NCBI GenBank assembly: GCA_022041995.1
Contig: CP074390.1
Coordinates: 2,777,771-2,841,770 of the forward strand
Length of the DNA: 64,000 bases
Direction: 5' to 3'
From: Cupriavidus necator
Lineage (GTDB): Bacteria; Pseudomonadota; Gammaproteobacteria; Burkholderiales; Burkholderiaceae
The position numbers and the translations under genes are program-made. The notes beneath the pieces were generated by a model. That model made no database searches. It saw only the letters and a program-made list of their open reading frames with translations, and had not been told where the DNA came from. This document shows, piece after piece, positions 18,229-27,593 of the stretch (the first letter of the stretch is position 1; each line of letters opens with the position of its first letter).

Positions 18229-19064
18229 TTATCGTGAAAACAGCACCGGTGCCGTCATCGAGTCAAGCAGCGTATGCGTGACACCGCCCAGCACCAGTTC
18301 CCGCATGCGGCCGTGTCCGTAGGCACCCATCACGATCAGGTCGGCATTGAAATCCGCCGCGCGCGAAAGGATGAGTTCGCCGATGGTCAGGTCCACCCCA
18401 CCGGGACCGTGTTCGATTTCCACGGCGACGCCGTGGCGCTCCAGCACGCGCGCGGCGTGGCCGACCGGGGTGGCGTCGGCTCTTGCCTCCTTGGCTGCAG
18501 TCTGTGCGCAAAGAATGCGCGCCTGTGCGCCGGCCATCAGCGGCACGGCATCGTGAAGCGCCCGCGCCGCCTCGCGGCTGCCATTCCACGCCACGATAAC
18601 GCGCGTACCCAGCGTTGGAAACGTGCCCGTGCACGGCACGACGAGCGTCGGTCGGCCGGTCTCCAGCAGCAGCGATTCCAGCAGCTGCCGGGCCACCGGA
18701 CCTTCGGTATTGCCGGGATCGTACTGGCCGGCAACGACCAGGCCTGCCTCGCGGGCCTCGCGCAGCACTGATGCCACGGCCCCAGCTCCGCAGCGCGCCA
18801 CTCCGCGCGCACTGGCATGGCCTGGGTTGCAGCCAGAAACTGCGCCCGGACGTCCTCCCTGACCTGCTTGCGCCGGGCCAGATCGTCCGCAACATATTGC
18901 TGCGCGCCGTCCATGAGGTAGAACCAGGCAGGATCGGGAATGAAACCGGCGTACATGCCGATCAGCCGGCACTGGCTGGCCGCCGCAATGCGCCCCGCCA
19001 CTTCGAGCCGCTGCCGTGCCTGCGGATTGCTGTCCAGATGAACCAGGATGCTGTCGTAAGCCAT
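18229..19064 (-). pseudogene. Tandem-domain universal stress protein with a one-base frameshift
   Basis: The start at 19064 gives MAYDSILVHLDSNPQARQRLE, an N-terminal Usp domain. The frame breaks in the AAELG region near 18780-18783. One frame over it continues as VASVLREAREAGLVVAGQY, VIVAWNGSREAARAL and the C-terminal signature MGAYGHGRMRELVLGGVTHTLL. Restoring one base in the C4 run at 18780-18783 gives a normal 278-residue protein. An FNR/ANR-like box lies 55 bp upstream of the start, and the second Usp gene follows directly. Function, if intact: survival under energy or oxygen limitation. Confidence 0.87.
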
Positions 19065-19118
19065 GATCGCCCTCTCGCTCGACTACACACCAGTCTAGGC
19101 AGCTAGGCTGACCGGCGC

Positions 19119-19132
19119 TTGACCCGGATCAA
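19119..19132 (-). promoter_or_regulatory. FNR/ANR-like box (TTGACCCGGATCAA)
   Basis: Matches the FNR/ANR/DNR consensus TTGAT-N4-ATCAA at nine of ten conserved positions. It lies 55 bp upstream of the start codon of the minus-strand Usp operon, a workable position for activation of that operon. A second box lies 142 bp away for the opposite gene. Confidence 0.7.
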
Positions 19133-19273
19133 CGGGCCAGGCCTGCGGCGACAGGGCTCACTTATCGCCCTGATGTGCGTTGGAGGCTACTGCGAGCAAT
19201 GGGCGGAGCCGTCAAGCCATTCGGTCATCACTTCTGTTTGCGGTCAATTACTCGCCACGCCTGCCCCTTCGGG

Positions 19274-19287
19274 TTGACGTAAATCAA
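19274..19287 (+). promoter_or_regulatory. FNR/ANR-like box (TTGACGTAAATCAA)
   Basis: Same nine-of-ten match to TTGAT-N4-ATCAA, 81 bp upstream of the plus-strand Usp start at 19368, which fits a class II activator site near -41 of a promoter with a leader of about 30-35 nt. Together with the box at 19119 it implies oxygen-responsive divergent transcription. Confidence 0.72.
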
Positions 19288-19367
19288 GCGCGTATCGAGG
19301 CCGGCGCCTACGCTGAATGCAGCGAATCGCAACATCGAGTGCACCCTTGCCCTTCAGGAGATCCATC

Positions 19368-19822
19368 ATGTACCAGCGCATCCTGCTCGCCGTCGATGGC
19401 AGCCGTTCTTCCGACCTGGCACTGAGCCAGGCCATCATCATCGCCAAGGCAACCGGGCCGAGGTCAAGGCGTTGTTCGTGGTCGACGACAGCGACGTGTT
19501 TTTCGAGGCCAGTTACTTCAACCCCAAGGAACTGGTCGACAACATCACCGCGCACGGGCGCAAGGCACTGGATGCCGCCTCGGCCAGGCTCAGCGAAGCA
19601 GGCGTGCGCAATTCGGTAAAACTGGATGAAAAGCCGGTGGCGCCCGGCCGGATCTCGTTGACCATTGTCACCGAGGCCGATGCGTGGAATGCTGACCTGA
19701 TCGTGCTTGGCACCCACGGCCGCCGCGGCGTCCGGCGCCTGCTGATGGGCAGCGTGTCGGAAGGCGTGCTTGCCAAGACCAGCAAGCCCGTACTCCTGGT
19801 CCGCAGCGAGGTCGAAGGTTAG
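19368..19822 (+). pseudogene. Single-domain universal stress protein with a one-base frameshift
   Basis: Start MYQRILLAVDGSRSSDLAL after CAGGAG at 19356-19361. The frame breaks after AIIIAKATG and resumes one frame over as KALFVVDDSDVFFEAS, ending LIVLGTHGRRGVRRLLMGSVSEGVLAKTSKPVLLV, the ATP-binding Usp signature. One base is missing from the G run at 19455-19457; when restored the protein is 151 residues, the family norm. It is the first gene of a plus-strand set with the alcohol dehydrogenase (41 bp away) and the phosphoribosyltransferase fusion, under the FNR-like box at 19274. Confidence 0.87.
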
Positions 19823-19862
19823 GCGCGCCACGGCGCCACAGGCGGCGAAGGAGTGCCACGCC

Positions 19863-20876
19863 ATGCGCCACCAAACCATGCGTGCGATGATCTTCGAGGG
19901 CGCAGGCCGGCCGCTGCGCCTTCACAACTTGCCGGTTCCCGACCCAGGGGCCGGCGAACTTCGCATCGCCGTGGGAGCTTGCGGGGTGTGCCGGACCGAC
20001 CTGCATATCGCCGATGGCGACCTGCGCCATCCTAAGCCGATGCTCATTCCGGGGCATGAAATCGTCGGACAGGTGGATTCGTGCGGCGCCGGTGTCACCG
20101 CCTTCAAGCCGGGAGACCGCGTGGGTGTGCCCTGGCTCGGACATACCTGCGGCCGTTGTCGCTACTGCCTGCGTCATCACGAGAATCTTTGCGACGCACC
20201 GATATTCACTGGCTATACCCGCGACGGCGGCTATGCGGAGTACGTTGTTGCAGACAGCTGCTATTGCTTCCGGATTCCGCCCGGCTACGATGACGAACAC
20301 GCCGCACCACTACTCTGCGCCGGCCTGATCGGCTACCGGACGCTGCGCATGGCGGGTGTAGCCAGCCATGCACGCCGCATCGGCATCTATGGCTTCGGCG
20401 CCGCCGCCCACCTGGTGACGCAGATCGCGGTGGCACAAGGCCGCGAAGTCTACGCCTTCACCCGTGCGGGCGACGCAGGCGCGCAGCAACTCGCATACCA
20501 ATCCGGCGCGTGCTGGGCCGGCTCGAGCGAGCTCCAGTCTCCCGTGCCGCTGGACGCCGCGCTGATTTTCGCCCCGGTGGGCGCGCTGGTTCCCAAAGCG
20601 CTGCGCGCCGTGGACAAGGGCGGCATCGTGGTCTGTGGCGGAATTCATATGAGCGATATACCAAGCATGCCTTACCAGTTGCTTTGGGAAGAAAGGCGCC
20701 TCTGTTCCGTAGCCAACCTCACGCGTGCCGACGGCATCGCGCTGATGGATATCGCCGCCCGGACCCCTCTGCATACGCATACCACCGCGTATCCGTTGGA
20801 GCAGGCCAACGAAGCACTGGCCGACCTGCGCGAGGGCCGGCTTACCGGCGCCGCCGTCCTGAAACTCCGTCAATAG
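19863..20876 (+). CDS. Zinc-dependent alcohol dehydrogenase (AdhA-like MDR)
   Basis: Medium-chain dehydrogenase of 337 residues, cytoplasmic, oxidising alcohols or reducing aldehydes with NAD(H). Catalytic zinc ligands C43 (GVCRTDLH) and the GHE motif H65-E66; structural zinc C96, C99, C102 and C110. The cofactor fold has GIYGFGAAAHL in place of the usual GxGxxG, as in the AdhA group near stress islands. ATG 19863 is chosen for its GAAGGAG site and because it gives the usual short N-terminus. It sits between a Usp gene and the phosphoribosyltransferase gene. This trio resembles oxygen-limitation modules of beta-proteobacteria, where such enzymes help dispose of reductant. Confidence 0.9.
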   Translation: MRHQTMRAMIFEGAGRPLRLHNLPVPDPGAGELRIAVGACGVCRTDLHIADGDLRHPKPMLIPGHEIVGQVDSCGAGVTAFKPGDRVGVPWLGHTCGRCRYCLRHHENLCDAPIFTGYTRDGGYAEYVVADSCYCFRIPPGYDDEHAAPLLCAGLIGYRTLRMAGVASHARRIGIYGFGAAAHLVTQIAVAQGREVYAFTRAGDAGAQQLAYQSGACWAGSSELQSPVPLDAALIFAPVGALVPKALRAVDKGGIVVCGGIHMSDIPSMPYQLLWEERRLCSVANLTRADGIALMDIAARTPLHTHTTAYPLEQANEALADLREGRLTGAAVLKLRQ

Positions 20877-20895
20877 ATCCTTGGCAGATATATCG

Positions 20896-22218
20896 ATGAG
20901 CCGTTACCAGACACGTTTTCAGGCGCGTGAGCATGCGGGGTCGGAACTGGCCTGGGCATTGCGCGCGTATCGGGGAACCAGTGCCCTGGTCCTGGCGATT
21001 CCGCGCGGCGGCGTGCCGGTCGGTCGCGTTGTTGCCGACGCACTGTGCGCTGACTTCGACCTGGTGATGGCGCGCAGGATCGCTCCTGGCGTAGCACTGG
21101 ACGACTCTGGCGCGACATGGTGCACGGACGCTATGAACGCAAATGGCGGCACCAGCGGCCAGCGTGATGCCCAGTTCGACCAGCTTCGCAGGCAGCGCGC
21201 CGTGTATACGCCGGTTCGCAAGCTAGCGGATCCGGGCGGTCGCGTGGTGATCGTCGTGGATGACGGCCTGGTGAGCGGCGCAACGATGTATGCGGCCCTC
21301 GCAAGCCTGCGCAAGCGGCACCCTGCCCGGCTCATATGCGCGCTCCCGATCGCTACCCCAGCCGGGCTGGACCGGGTCCGCGCGCTGGCCGACGAAGTCA
21401 TCTGCCTGGATACGCCGGACCGCATCGAAAACCTCGCGCACTTTTATCATGAGTTCCAGTTGGTCAGCGACGACCGCGTCCGGCAGTTGACAGGAATACC
21501 GCCAGCGCAACCGCAGACCCGCGCCCGGCCAAGTGCGGTGGCGGGCATGCCGTCGTTGAGCAAGGCGATGCTGATTCCGTATCAGACTACCCGGCTCCGG
21601 GCCATGCTCGAATCGGCGCCGAACCCGATCGGCGTCGCGGTAATGGTGCATGCCGGTGGCGCGCAACGCCGCGCAGCCCGCAGCCATTACCTGGGACGCA
21701 AGCTACGCGCGAAGGGATTCGCCACCTTGCTCGTAGACCTGCAGCCTGACAGCCGCGTCGACGACGCACCGGAATCGGACGTCGATGAGCTGGTGGCAAG
21801 ATTGGACCAGACCTTGAGCTTCCTGCGTACTGGGTCGCCCTGCGCAAGCTTGCCTGTGGGCTTGCTCAGTACCGGCACCGCCGCGGCGGCAGCCCTGCGC
21901 TCGGCCGCGTGCAGCGCGACGCAACTCAGCGCTGTAGCCTGTGTTGCGGGGCGGCTGGATCTCGCGGGCAGTGCAGCCCTGCAGCAGCTCGAAGTCCCTG
22001 CCTTGCTGATATGTGCCAGCGGCAATCCAAAAGACATTCAGATCAACAATCTTGCATTCGAACAGATGCATTGTCCGCGGCAACTGAGGCTCATCCCGAC
22101 CAGCGGCCGCGGATTTGATGACCCCAGGGCCCTGGAAGACATCGCGGCACTCACGATCGGCTGGTTCGAGCGGCACCTTGCGCCCCCGTCTTGTCCCGGC
22201 CTGGGTTACGGCGGATGA
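20896..22218 (+). CDS. Phosphoribosyltransferase fused to a dienelactone-hydrolase-like domain
   Basis: Residues 1-205 form a type I phosphoribosyltransferase: IPRGGVPVGRVVADAL and the PRPP loop at 117-131 (VVIVVDDGLVSGATM). Residues 215-440 align with the alpha/beta-hydrolase that is often fused to this domain. The nucleophile region is LLSTGTAAAA. The place where the family has GATHLF near the C-terminus reads SGRGFDDP, so the catalytic His is missing, and the acid region (CASGNPKDIQ) is also unusual. The hydrolase half may therefore be inactive or regulatory. ATG 20896 is preferred over the in-frame TTG at 20881. It follows the dehydrogenase by 19 bp and is probably cotranscribed. Confidence 0.8.
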   Translation: MSRYQTRFQAREHAGSELAWALRAYRGTSALVLAIPRGGVPVGRVVADALCADFDLVMARRIAPGVALDDSGATWCTDAMNANGGTSGQRDAQFDQLRRQRAVYTPVRKLADPGGRVVIVVDDGLVSGATMYAALASLRKRHPARLICALPIATPAGLDRVRALADEVICLDTPDRIENLAHFYHEFQLVSDDRVRQLTGIPPAQPQTRARPSAVAGMPSLSKAMLIPYQTTRLRAMLESAPNPIGVAVMVHAGGAQRRAARSHYLGRKLRAKGFATLLVDLQPDSRVDDAPESDVDELVARLDQTLSFLRTGSPCASLPVGLLSTGTAAAAALRSAACSATQLSAVACVAGRLDLAGSAALQQLEVPALLICASGNPKDIQINNLAFEQMHCPRQLRLIPTSGRGFDDPRALEDIAALTIGWFERHLAPPSCPGLGYGG

Positions 22219-22311
22219 CAATACCTGGCGGGTTACGCTGGGCTGCGCCCCAACCCGCCCTCGCCGACTGACACCGGGCTCGCCATTGCAGAGTGCCCGG
22301 CTTGCAGACGC

Positions 22312-23313
22312 TTACTCGACCGCGATGCCTTTGTCGCGGATCACCTTGCCCCACTTGGCATAGTCCTGCTGGATGCGCTGGCCCATCTGCGCCGGCGCCT
22401 GGAAGTTGGCAATGGCACCGGCCTTCAGCAGCTTGTCCTGGACATCCTTGTCAGCCAGGATCTTGCCGACCTCGCCAGCGACGCGGTCCACCACCTCTTT
22501 GGGCGTTCCCGGCGGCGCCAGCAGGCCGCCCCAGGAAACGGCGTCGTAGCCCTTGAAGCCTTGCTCGGCAATGGTCTTGACGTCGGGCAGCATGCTCACG
22601 CGCTGCGGCGAGCCGACCGCGATGGCACGCAGCTTGCCCGCCTGGATGTGCGGCAGCGCGGCGACAAGGTCGGCGTACATAATCGGGACCTGGCCACCGA
22701 GGGTGTCGCTGATCGCGGGCACGCCGCCCTTGTAGGGCACGTGCTGCATCTCGAAGCCGCCCATCTGCTTGAGCAGTTCCATGCTCAGGTGGCCGAAGCT
22801 GCCCGCGCCGGAGCTGGTGTAGTTGAGCTTGCCCGGCTGTGCCTTGGCCTGTGCGATCAGCTTGGGCAGGTCCGTCACGTTGGGCAGCAACGTCGGGTTG
22901 ACTACCACCACGATCGGCAGGTCATAGACGGTGGCCACCGGCGTGAAGTCCCTGGTCGTGTCGTAGCCCGCCTTCTTGTACAGGTGCGGCGCCAGCAGCG
23001 TGGGCGTGGCCAGCATCATCAGCGTGTAGCCGTCGGGCGCGCTCTTGGCCACCTGGGCGGCAGCGATGGAACCCGATGCACCGGCGCGGTTCTCCACCAC
23101 CACCGGTTGCTTGAGGCGCTCGGCCAGCTTCTGGCCGACGATGCGCGACGCCGTATCCGTGGGCCCGCCCGGCGGGAACGGCACCACGAGCTTGATCGGC
23201 TTGCTCGGCCAGGATTGCGCGAAGGCGCTGCCGACCAGCAGCGGCACCGCGGCCAGCGCCAGGATGGCACGGCGCCGGGAGTGGACCATACGGGTGAAAT
23301 TTCGAGTACGCAC
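22312..23313 (-). CDS. Bug-family (TctC-like) periplasmic solute-binding protein
   Basis: A 333-residue binding protein with an arginine-rich N-terminus and signal peptide (cleavage near SAFAQS), WPSKPIKLVVPFPPGGPTDT, VENRAGASGSIA, HVPYKGGVPAISDTLGGQ and a C-terminal QQDYAKWGKVI block. The GTG at 23313 is used; ATG 23289 is an alternative. It lies 97 bp downstream of a type III CoA-transferase gene on the same strand, a common pairing in which the receptor captures an organic acid that the transferase then activates. The ligand is not identifiable. Confidence 0.9.
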   Translation of the reverse strand: MRTRNFTRMVHSRRRAILALAAVPLLVGSAFAQSWPSKPIKLVVPFPPGGPTDTASRIVGQKLAERLKQPVVVENRAGASGSIAAAQVAKSAPDGYTLMMLATPTLLAPHLYKKAGYDTTRDFTPVATVYDLPIVVVVNPTLLPNVTDLPKLIAQAKAQPGKLNYTSSGAGSFGHLSMELLKQMGGFEMQHVPYKGGVPAISDTLGGQVPIMYADLVAALPHIQAGKLRAIAVGSPQRVSMLPDVKTIAEQGFKGYDAVSWGGLLAPPGTPKEVVDRVAGEVGKILADKDVQDKLLKAGAIANFQAPAQMGQRIQQDYAKWGKVIRDKGIAVE

Positions 23314-23410
23314 GATTGTTGTTCCAGTTGAATCAGTGCAAGGGAACCCAAGCCCCCCTTGCCGGGCAGGGCTGCGCGGACGTCCATGAGCATCCGCGCG
23401 GCGCGAATGC

Positions 23411-24658
23411 TCAGGCCTTCTGTGGTGCCTCGGGCAGCGTCAGTACGCCGCGGGCCTGCAGTGCCTGCAGCTGGTCATCGCTCATCTGCAGCAGGCTTTG
23501 CAGTACCGCCCGCGTGCCCTCGCCCAGCGTCGGCGGCGCGTTGCGGATCGGCAGGCGCTGGCCATCCAGGCGGTAAGGGGGCGCGAACACGTGCGTGCTG
23601 CCTGCCACGGGATGAGGCATCTCGCGCAGCAGGCCGCCCTCGCGGGTCCGCTCACTGGTCAATGCCTCGTGCAGTCCCGCCACCTTGCCGCAGGGAATAC
23701 CGCAGGCCGTCATGCGCTCCAGCAGCAGGTCGCGCGCAAAACCGCGGATCAGGCCCGTGATCAGCGGGGTCAAGGTCTCGCGGTTCCTGGCGCGCTCCAC
23801 ATTGGTGGCATAGCGCGGGTCCTCGACGATGTCAGGACGCTCGATGACCTGGCGGCAGAACTTGTCGAACTGGCTGTTGTTGCCCACGGCGATGATCAGC
23901 GGGCCATCGGCGGACTCGAACATGCCATAGGGCACGATGGACGGATGGGCATTGCCATAGCGTGCGGGGTCGCGCCCGAGCAGCATGGCGTCCAGGCCGT
24001 AATAGCCGGTAACCATCAGCCCGCAGTCGTACAGTGCCATCTCGATCAGCTGGCCCTTGCCCTTGCGCTCGCGGCGGAACAAGGCCGCCAGCACCGCCTG
24101 CGCGGCATACATGCCGGTCATCAGGTCCACCACGGCCACGCCGAACTTCAGCGGCGGCGTGTCGGCTTCGCCGTTGAGCGCCATAAGCCCGGCCTCTCCC
24201 TGGATCACCAGGTCGTAGCCGGGACGCTTGGCCTCGGGGCCGCTGCTGTTGTAGCCGGAAACCGCGCAGTAGATCAGCTCGGGCTTGATGGCCTTGAGCT
24301 GTTCGTAGCCGAGGCCCAGCTTCTCGGCCCCGCCGGTCTTGAAATTGTGGATGACCACGTCGAACTGCGGCAGCAGATCGTAGACAATCTGCACGCCTTC
24401 CTTGCTCTGCAGATCCAGCGTGATGGACCGCTTGTTGCGGTTCATGCTGTTGTAGTAGGTGGTCTCGGTCTTGCCGATGCGCATGCCCCAGTCGCGCGTG
24501 TCGTCGCCGCGGCCGGGGTGTTCCACCTTGACCACCTCTGCGCCGAAATCGGCCAGGACCTGGCCACACAGGGGTCCCGCAAACACACGCGACAGGTCGA
24601 GTACACGCACGCCCTCAAGCGGGAAGTCGATGCCTTGGGGTTGGTCAGGCGTCTGCAT
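23411..24658 (-). CDS. Type III (CaiB/BaiF family) CoA-transferase
   Basis: Moves CoA between carboxylic acids, cytoplasmic. A 415-residue protein beginning after MQTPDQPQG with LEGVRVLDLSRVFAGPLCGQ; VVKVEHPGRGDDTR and RNKRSITLDL follow. The catalytic Asp is expected in PGYDLVIQGEAGLM. VGNNSQFDKFC and the C-terminal hinge are present. The start at ATG 24658 has GGAGA upstream; an in-frame ATG 30 bp earlier does not. The product resembles formyl-CoA/succinyl-CoA:acid transferases. With the Bug gene downstream it suggests uptake and activation of a dicarboxylate or related acid. Confidence 0.92.
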   Translation of the reverse strand: MQTPDQPQGIDFPLEGVRVLDLSRVFAGPLCGQVLADFGAEVVKVEHPGRGDDTRDWGMRIGKTETTYYNSMNRNKRSITLDLQSKEGVQIVYDLLPQFDVVIHNFKTGGAEKLGLGYEQLKAIKPELIYCAVSGYNSSGPEAKRPGYDLVIQGEAGLMALNGEADTPPLKFGVAVVDLMTGMYAAQAVLAALFRRERKGKGQLIEMALYDCGLMVTGYYGLDAMLLGRDPARYGNAHPSIVPYGMFESADGPLIIAVGNNSQFDKFCRQVIERPDIVEDPRYATNVERARNRETLTPLITGLIRGFARDLLLERMTACGIPCGKVAGLHEALTSERTREGGLLREMPHPVAGSTHVFAPPYRLDGQRLPIRNAPPTLGEGTRAVLQSLLQMSDDQLQALQARGVLTLPEAPQKA

Positions 24659-25552
24659 TGTTTGTCTCCATGGGCTGTTTCGAGGCACGAGCCGTCTGTG
24701 AATAATCGTAGCTTATGTCGGGCTGGCGTCACGCGATGCCGGCAGGGCTGCCGCAGCCCAGCACCCTGGCTGCGGCGTGCCGGAATCGCGAATGTCGGTA
24801 CCGGCGATGAAGACTGCAGTGCATCGCCGACGACGGTGCGACAGAAGGAAGCGGAAGCTTCCTCGGACGTGGGCTGGTCCCCATCGCGGTCAGCCTAACA
24901 TTCTTGCTTGGATAACACCGCTATACAATCTCGATTCAAATTGACAAAATGTTCAATAAAATTTGACAGCGAATCGGGCCGGTGAGGTGCTCTCTATCGG
25001 CGAACCTGACTCGAAGTTGTGCTTACTTGAGCAAGAAGGCGGTTCTGATTGCACCGCCCCTCTCCTCCGCAGGTCAGGGCTGGCTCTTTGGGGCCGACGC
25101 AGGGTGGCTACGCGTGGCCGCTGCCGAAGCGCCTTGGGCGCTGCACGGCCATATTACGGTCAACGTCGCCGTGAGTTGCGCTCTTGTCCTTTTTGACGCT
25201 CTCGCCGGAGGCACCGCTGGCTGTTCGAGCGGCAAACACAAGCCATGAGGCACGCTTTGCTTCGAACCGCACAGTGCAGCGCAAGCCGCTGCGACCGGCA
25301 TAACCCAGCGTCGCCCCCCAGGGACAGCGCCGCGGCGGCAAACTGCATTGCATGAACGCCGGGCCGCGCGGGCGGCACCTGCTCCATCCCATGCCATCGC
25401 CCGGCCCCAGCCGAAACATGGATCAGGAAAGCACCGCTTGTAAGCCGGAGGTTAAGAAGCGAGGTCTCATACAGAATTAACAATTCGTCATCTTGCCAAC
25501 GAGACAAGTTGCCTAAGCTGAGGCGAGCCGTCTGCAATTGGAGGAGGTCCTC
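24659..25552. other. Intergenic, AT-rich in part, no gene
   Basis: About 890 bp between divergent genes with no supported coding sequence. An AT-rich patch at 24930-24970 contains TTGACAAAAT and TATACAAT elements and may hold promoters for either side. The last 15 bases include a strong GGAGGAGG ribosome site for the following gene. Confidence 0.5.
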
Positions 25553-26995
25553 ATGCCTTGCAATAACAAGCTTATCCCGTTGCTAGCCGGAACCGCGCTC
25601 TGCGCAGCCTTGACGGTCAGCCCACCCACCCAGGCGGCCACGCTGGTTTCCGGCCCCAGCCCATTTGCCGGATGCACCGTTGGCGGCGGCACCGGCATAA
25701 ATTATTTGAATGCAGAGGTCGAACCTTATCTGGCCATCAATCCCGCCAACCCCACCAATTTCATTGGCGTGTGGCAGCAGGACCGCTGGTCGGATGGCGG
25801 CGCACGTGGTCTGGTTGCCGGTTCCTCCTTCGATGGCGGCAAGACCTGGACGCAGACGGTCCTGCCGTTCAGTGCCTGCGCCGGCGGGCTCGGTTACGAG
25901 CGCGCCTCCGACCCGTGGGTGTCGATCGGGCCCGACGGCACCGCCTATGCGATCTCGATTTCGTTCAACCGCTCCAATAACAGCAATGCGGTCGGCGCCG
26001 CGGTCTCGCGCGATGGCGGCAAGAGTTGGCAAAACCTAAGTGCCATCATTGCGGATAACGAACCCTCTTCGCAGTTCTTCAACGACAAGGAATCGGTGAC
26101 GGCCAATCCGGTCACCCCTGGCGTTGCCTACGCCGTATGGGACCGTCTCGAGCAGCCGAATGCCAATCCGTATGCCAATTTGCACACGGCCGCCTTCCGC
26201 GGACCCGCGCTGTTCTCCAAGACTGTCGACGGCGGCCTGACCTGGAGCCCGCCGAAAGTGATCGTGAACACCCCATCGCGGCAGCAGACTATTGGAAACC
26301 AGATCGTGGTCAACTCGCAGAACGGCACGCTCTACAACTTCTTCAACCTCATCAGGCCGCCCTTCAATATCACCGCGTCCAAGCTCGCGTTCGTCATGTC
26401 GACCGACGATGGCGCCAGCTGGACCAAGCCTGATGTCATCGCCGACATGCGCACGGTGGGGGTGACGGATCCCAATACCGGCGAAGCAGTGCGCACCGGG
26501 GACATCATTCCCGAGCCCGCCATCGACCCGGCAACCGGGCAACTCTATGTGGTGTGGCAGGATTCGCGCTTCAATGGCGGGCTGTACGATGAGATCGCCA
26601 TGTCGACATCACGCGACGGCGGCCAGACCTGGAGCACTCCGATTCGCGTCAATACGCCTACCGGACGTCCCGCATTCACGCCGTCCGTGCGAGTCAATTC
26701 TGCCGGGATCGTTGCTGTGACCTACTACGATTTCCGCAGCCTGGCCACCGGCAACACCACCACGCTGCCGACGGACTACTGGCTCACCACCTCGGGCAAC
26801 GGGGGCCTTTCGTTCGGCGGCGAAGTGCATCTGGCCGGTCCCTTCGATATGAAGACGGCACCCGCGGCATCGGGCTTCTTTGTCGGCGACTATGAAGGGT
26901 TGGCGACAATGGGAAATGCCTTTGTGCCCTTCTTTGTCCAGGCGAACTCAGGCAATACGGCGAATCGCACAGATGTGTTCGTGGTTGCTCCGTAA
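25553..26995 (+). CDS. Exported BNR/Asp-box (sialidase-like) beta-propeller protein
   Basis: A 480-residue protein with a signal peptide (about residues 1-30, PPTQAATL). Five Asp-box motifs S/T-x-D-x-G-x-x-W are spaced along it: SFDGGKTW, SRDGGKSW, TVDGGLTW, STDDGASW and SRDGGQTW. This is the repeat of six-bladed sialidase-type propellers. The catalytic Arg triad of true sialidases is not evident, so glycosidase activity is not established; many such proteins are uncharacterised exported propellers. ATG 25553 follows GGAGGAGG. It stands alone, with its own 5' spacer and a hairpin 26 bp past the stop. Confidence 0.78.
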   Translation: MPCNNKLIPLLAGTALCAALTVSPPTQAATLVSGPSPFAGCTVGGGTGINYLNAEVEPYLAINPANPTNFIGVWQQDRWSDGGARGLVAGSSFDGGKTWTQTVLPFSACAGGLGYERASDPWVSIGPDGTAYAISISFNRSNNSNAVGAAVSRDGGKSWQNLSAIIADNEPSSQFFNDKESVTANPVTPGVAYAVWDRLEQPNANPYANLHTAAFRGPALFSKTVDGGLTWSPPKVIVNTPSRQQTIGNQIVVNSQNGTLYNFFNLIRPPFNITASKLAFVMSTDDGASWTKPDVIADMRTVGVTDPNTGEAVRTGDIIPEPAIDPATGQLYVVWQDSRFNGGLYDEIAMSTSRDGGQTWSTPIRVNTPTGRPAFTPSVRVNSAGIVAVTYYDFRSLATGNTTTLPTDYWLTTSGNGGLSFGGEVHLAGPFDMKTAPAASGFFVGDYEGLATMGNAFVPFFVQANSGNTANRTDVFVVAP

Positions 26996-27020
26996 CAGTA
27001 AGCTGCATCATCGCTGCCTG

Positions 27021-27046
27021 CCTCACCTGGCCGACGCCAGGTGAGG
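27021..27046 (+). terminator. Hairpin, probable terminator of the propeller gene
   Basis: A perfect 10-bp inverted repeat (CCTCACCTGG / CCAGGTGAGG) with a 6-nt loop, 26 bp after the stop of the propeller gene. There is no downstream T run, so Rho-independent activity is uncertain. Confidence 0.55.
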
Positions 27047-27144
27047 AGGAGGCGTGGTTGCAAGGATGGCTAGAAAGCCGGCGCTGTCAACTTGCTGGTA
27101 GTGGGCCGAATCTGAGGCAGGTTGGTACCACTGCATAGAAATCA

Positions 27145-27190
27145 GGGGCGCGAAGTACCGCTCCCCATTTCTTCGAAGTACTCGCGCCCC
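27145..27190. repeat. Long imperfect inverted repeat
   Basis: GGGGCGCGAAGTAC and GTACTCGCGCCCC pair as a 13-bp stem with a single bulged base around a 19-nt loop. It lies in the 600-bp spacer before the cellulose operon and could be a terminator-like hairpin, an attenuator or a protein site. Confidence 0.5.
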
Positions 27191-27593
27191 TTCACGATGC
27201 ACTGCTGCTTAGCATCTTTAGATTTTTTGAACGCCCTTCTTCGGTCTTATTTCCCGTCAATCAATTGAAAGCTGTGCTTGCGCCTGCTGGCGGCTCCGGT
27301 TCACGCTGTTCCCCTGATTGCCATCATCGCGTCAACGTCAATGACGCAAAAGTCGCGCTGAACCATTGCGCATGCTTCTCGCGGATATCGGGGCGACAAA
27401 GGACCCGGTGGCGAATCAGGATTCCCACATGTTCGCAAATTGCGTTTCCCCGCTTTAGCAGGGGGAGGCTTCCCACCGCGGATGGAAGCTGTCAGGCTCG
27501 CCGATTGGGGTCCGCGCAATGCGGATTTGCGGACGCCGGAGCCGCCAATTGGGCTTGCGCGCCTTAGCACGGGCGCGGCTGCGCCAGGTATTT

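Noticed and set aside
23498..24898. 466-codon plus-strand frame
   Set aside because: Antisense to the CoA-transferase gene, rich in Gln/His/Ala as expected of a high-GC shadow frame.
24941..24956. FNR-like TTGACAAAATGTTCAA
   Set aside because: The half-sites are six bases apart rather than four and the second half-site is poor.
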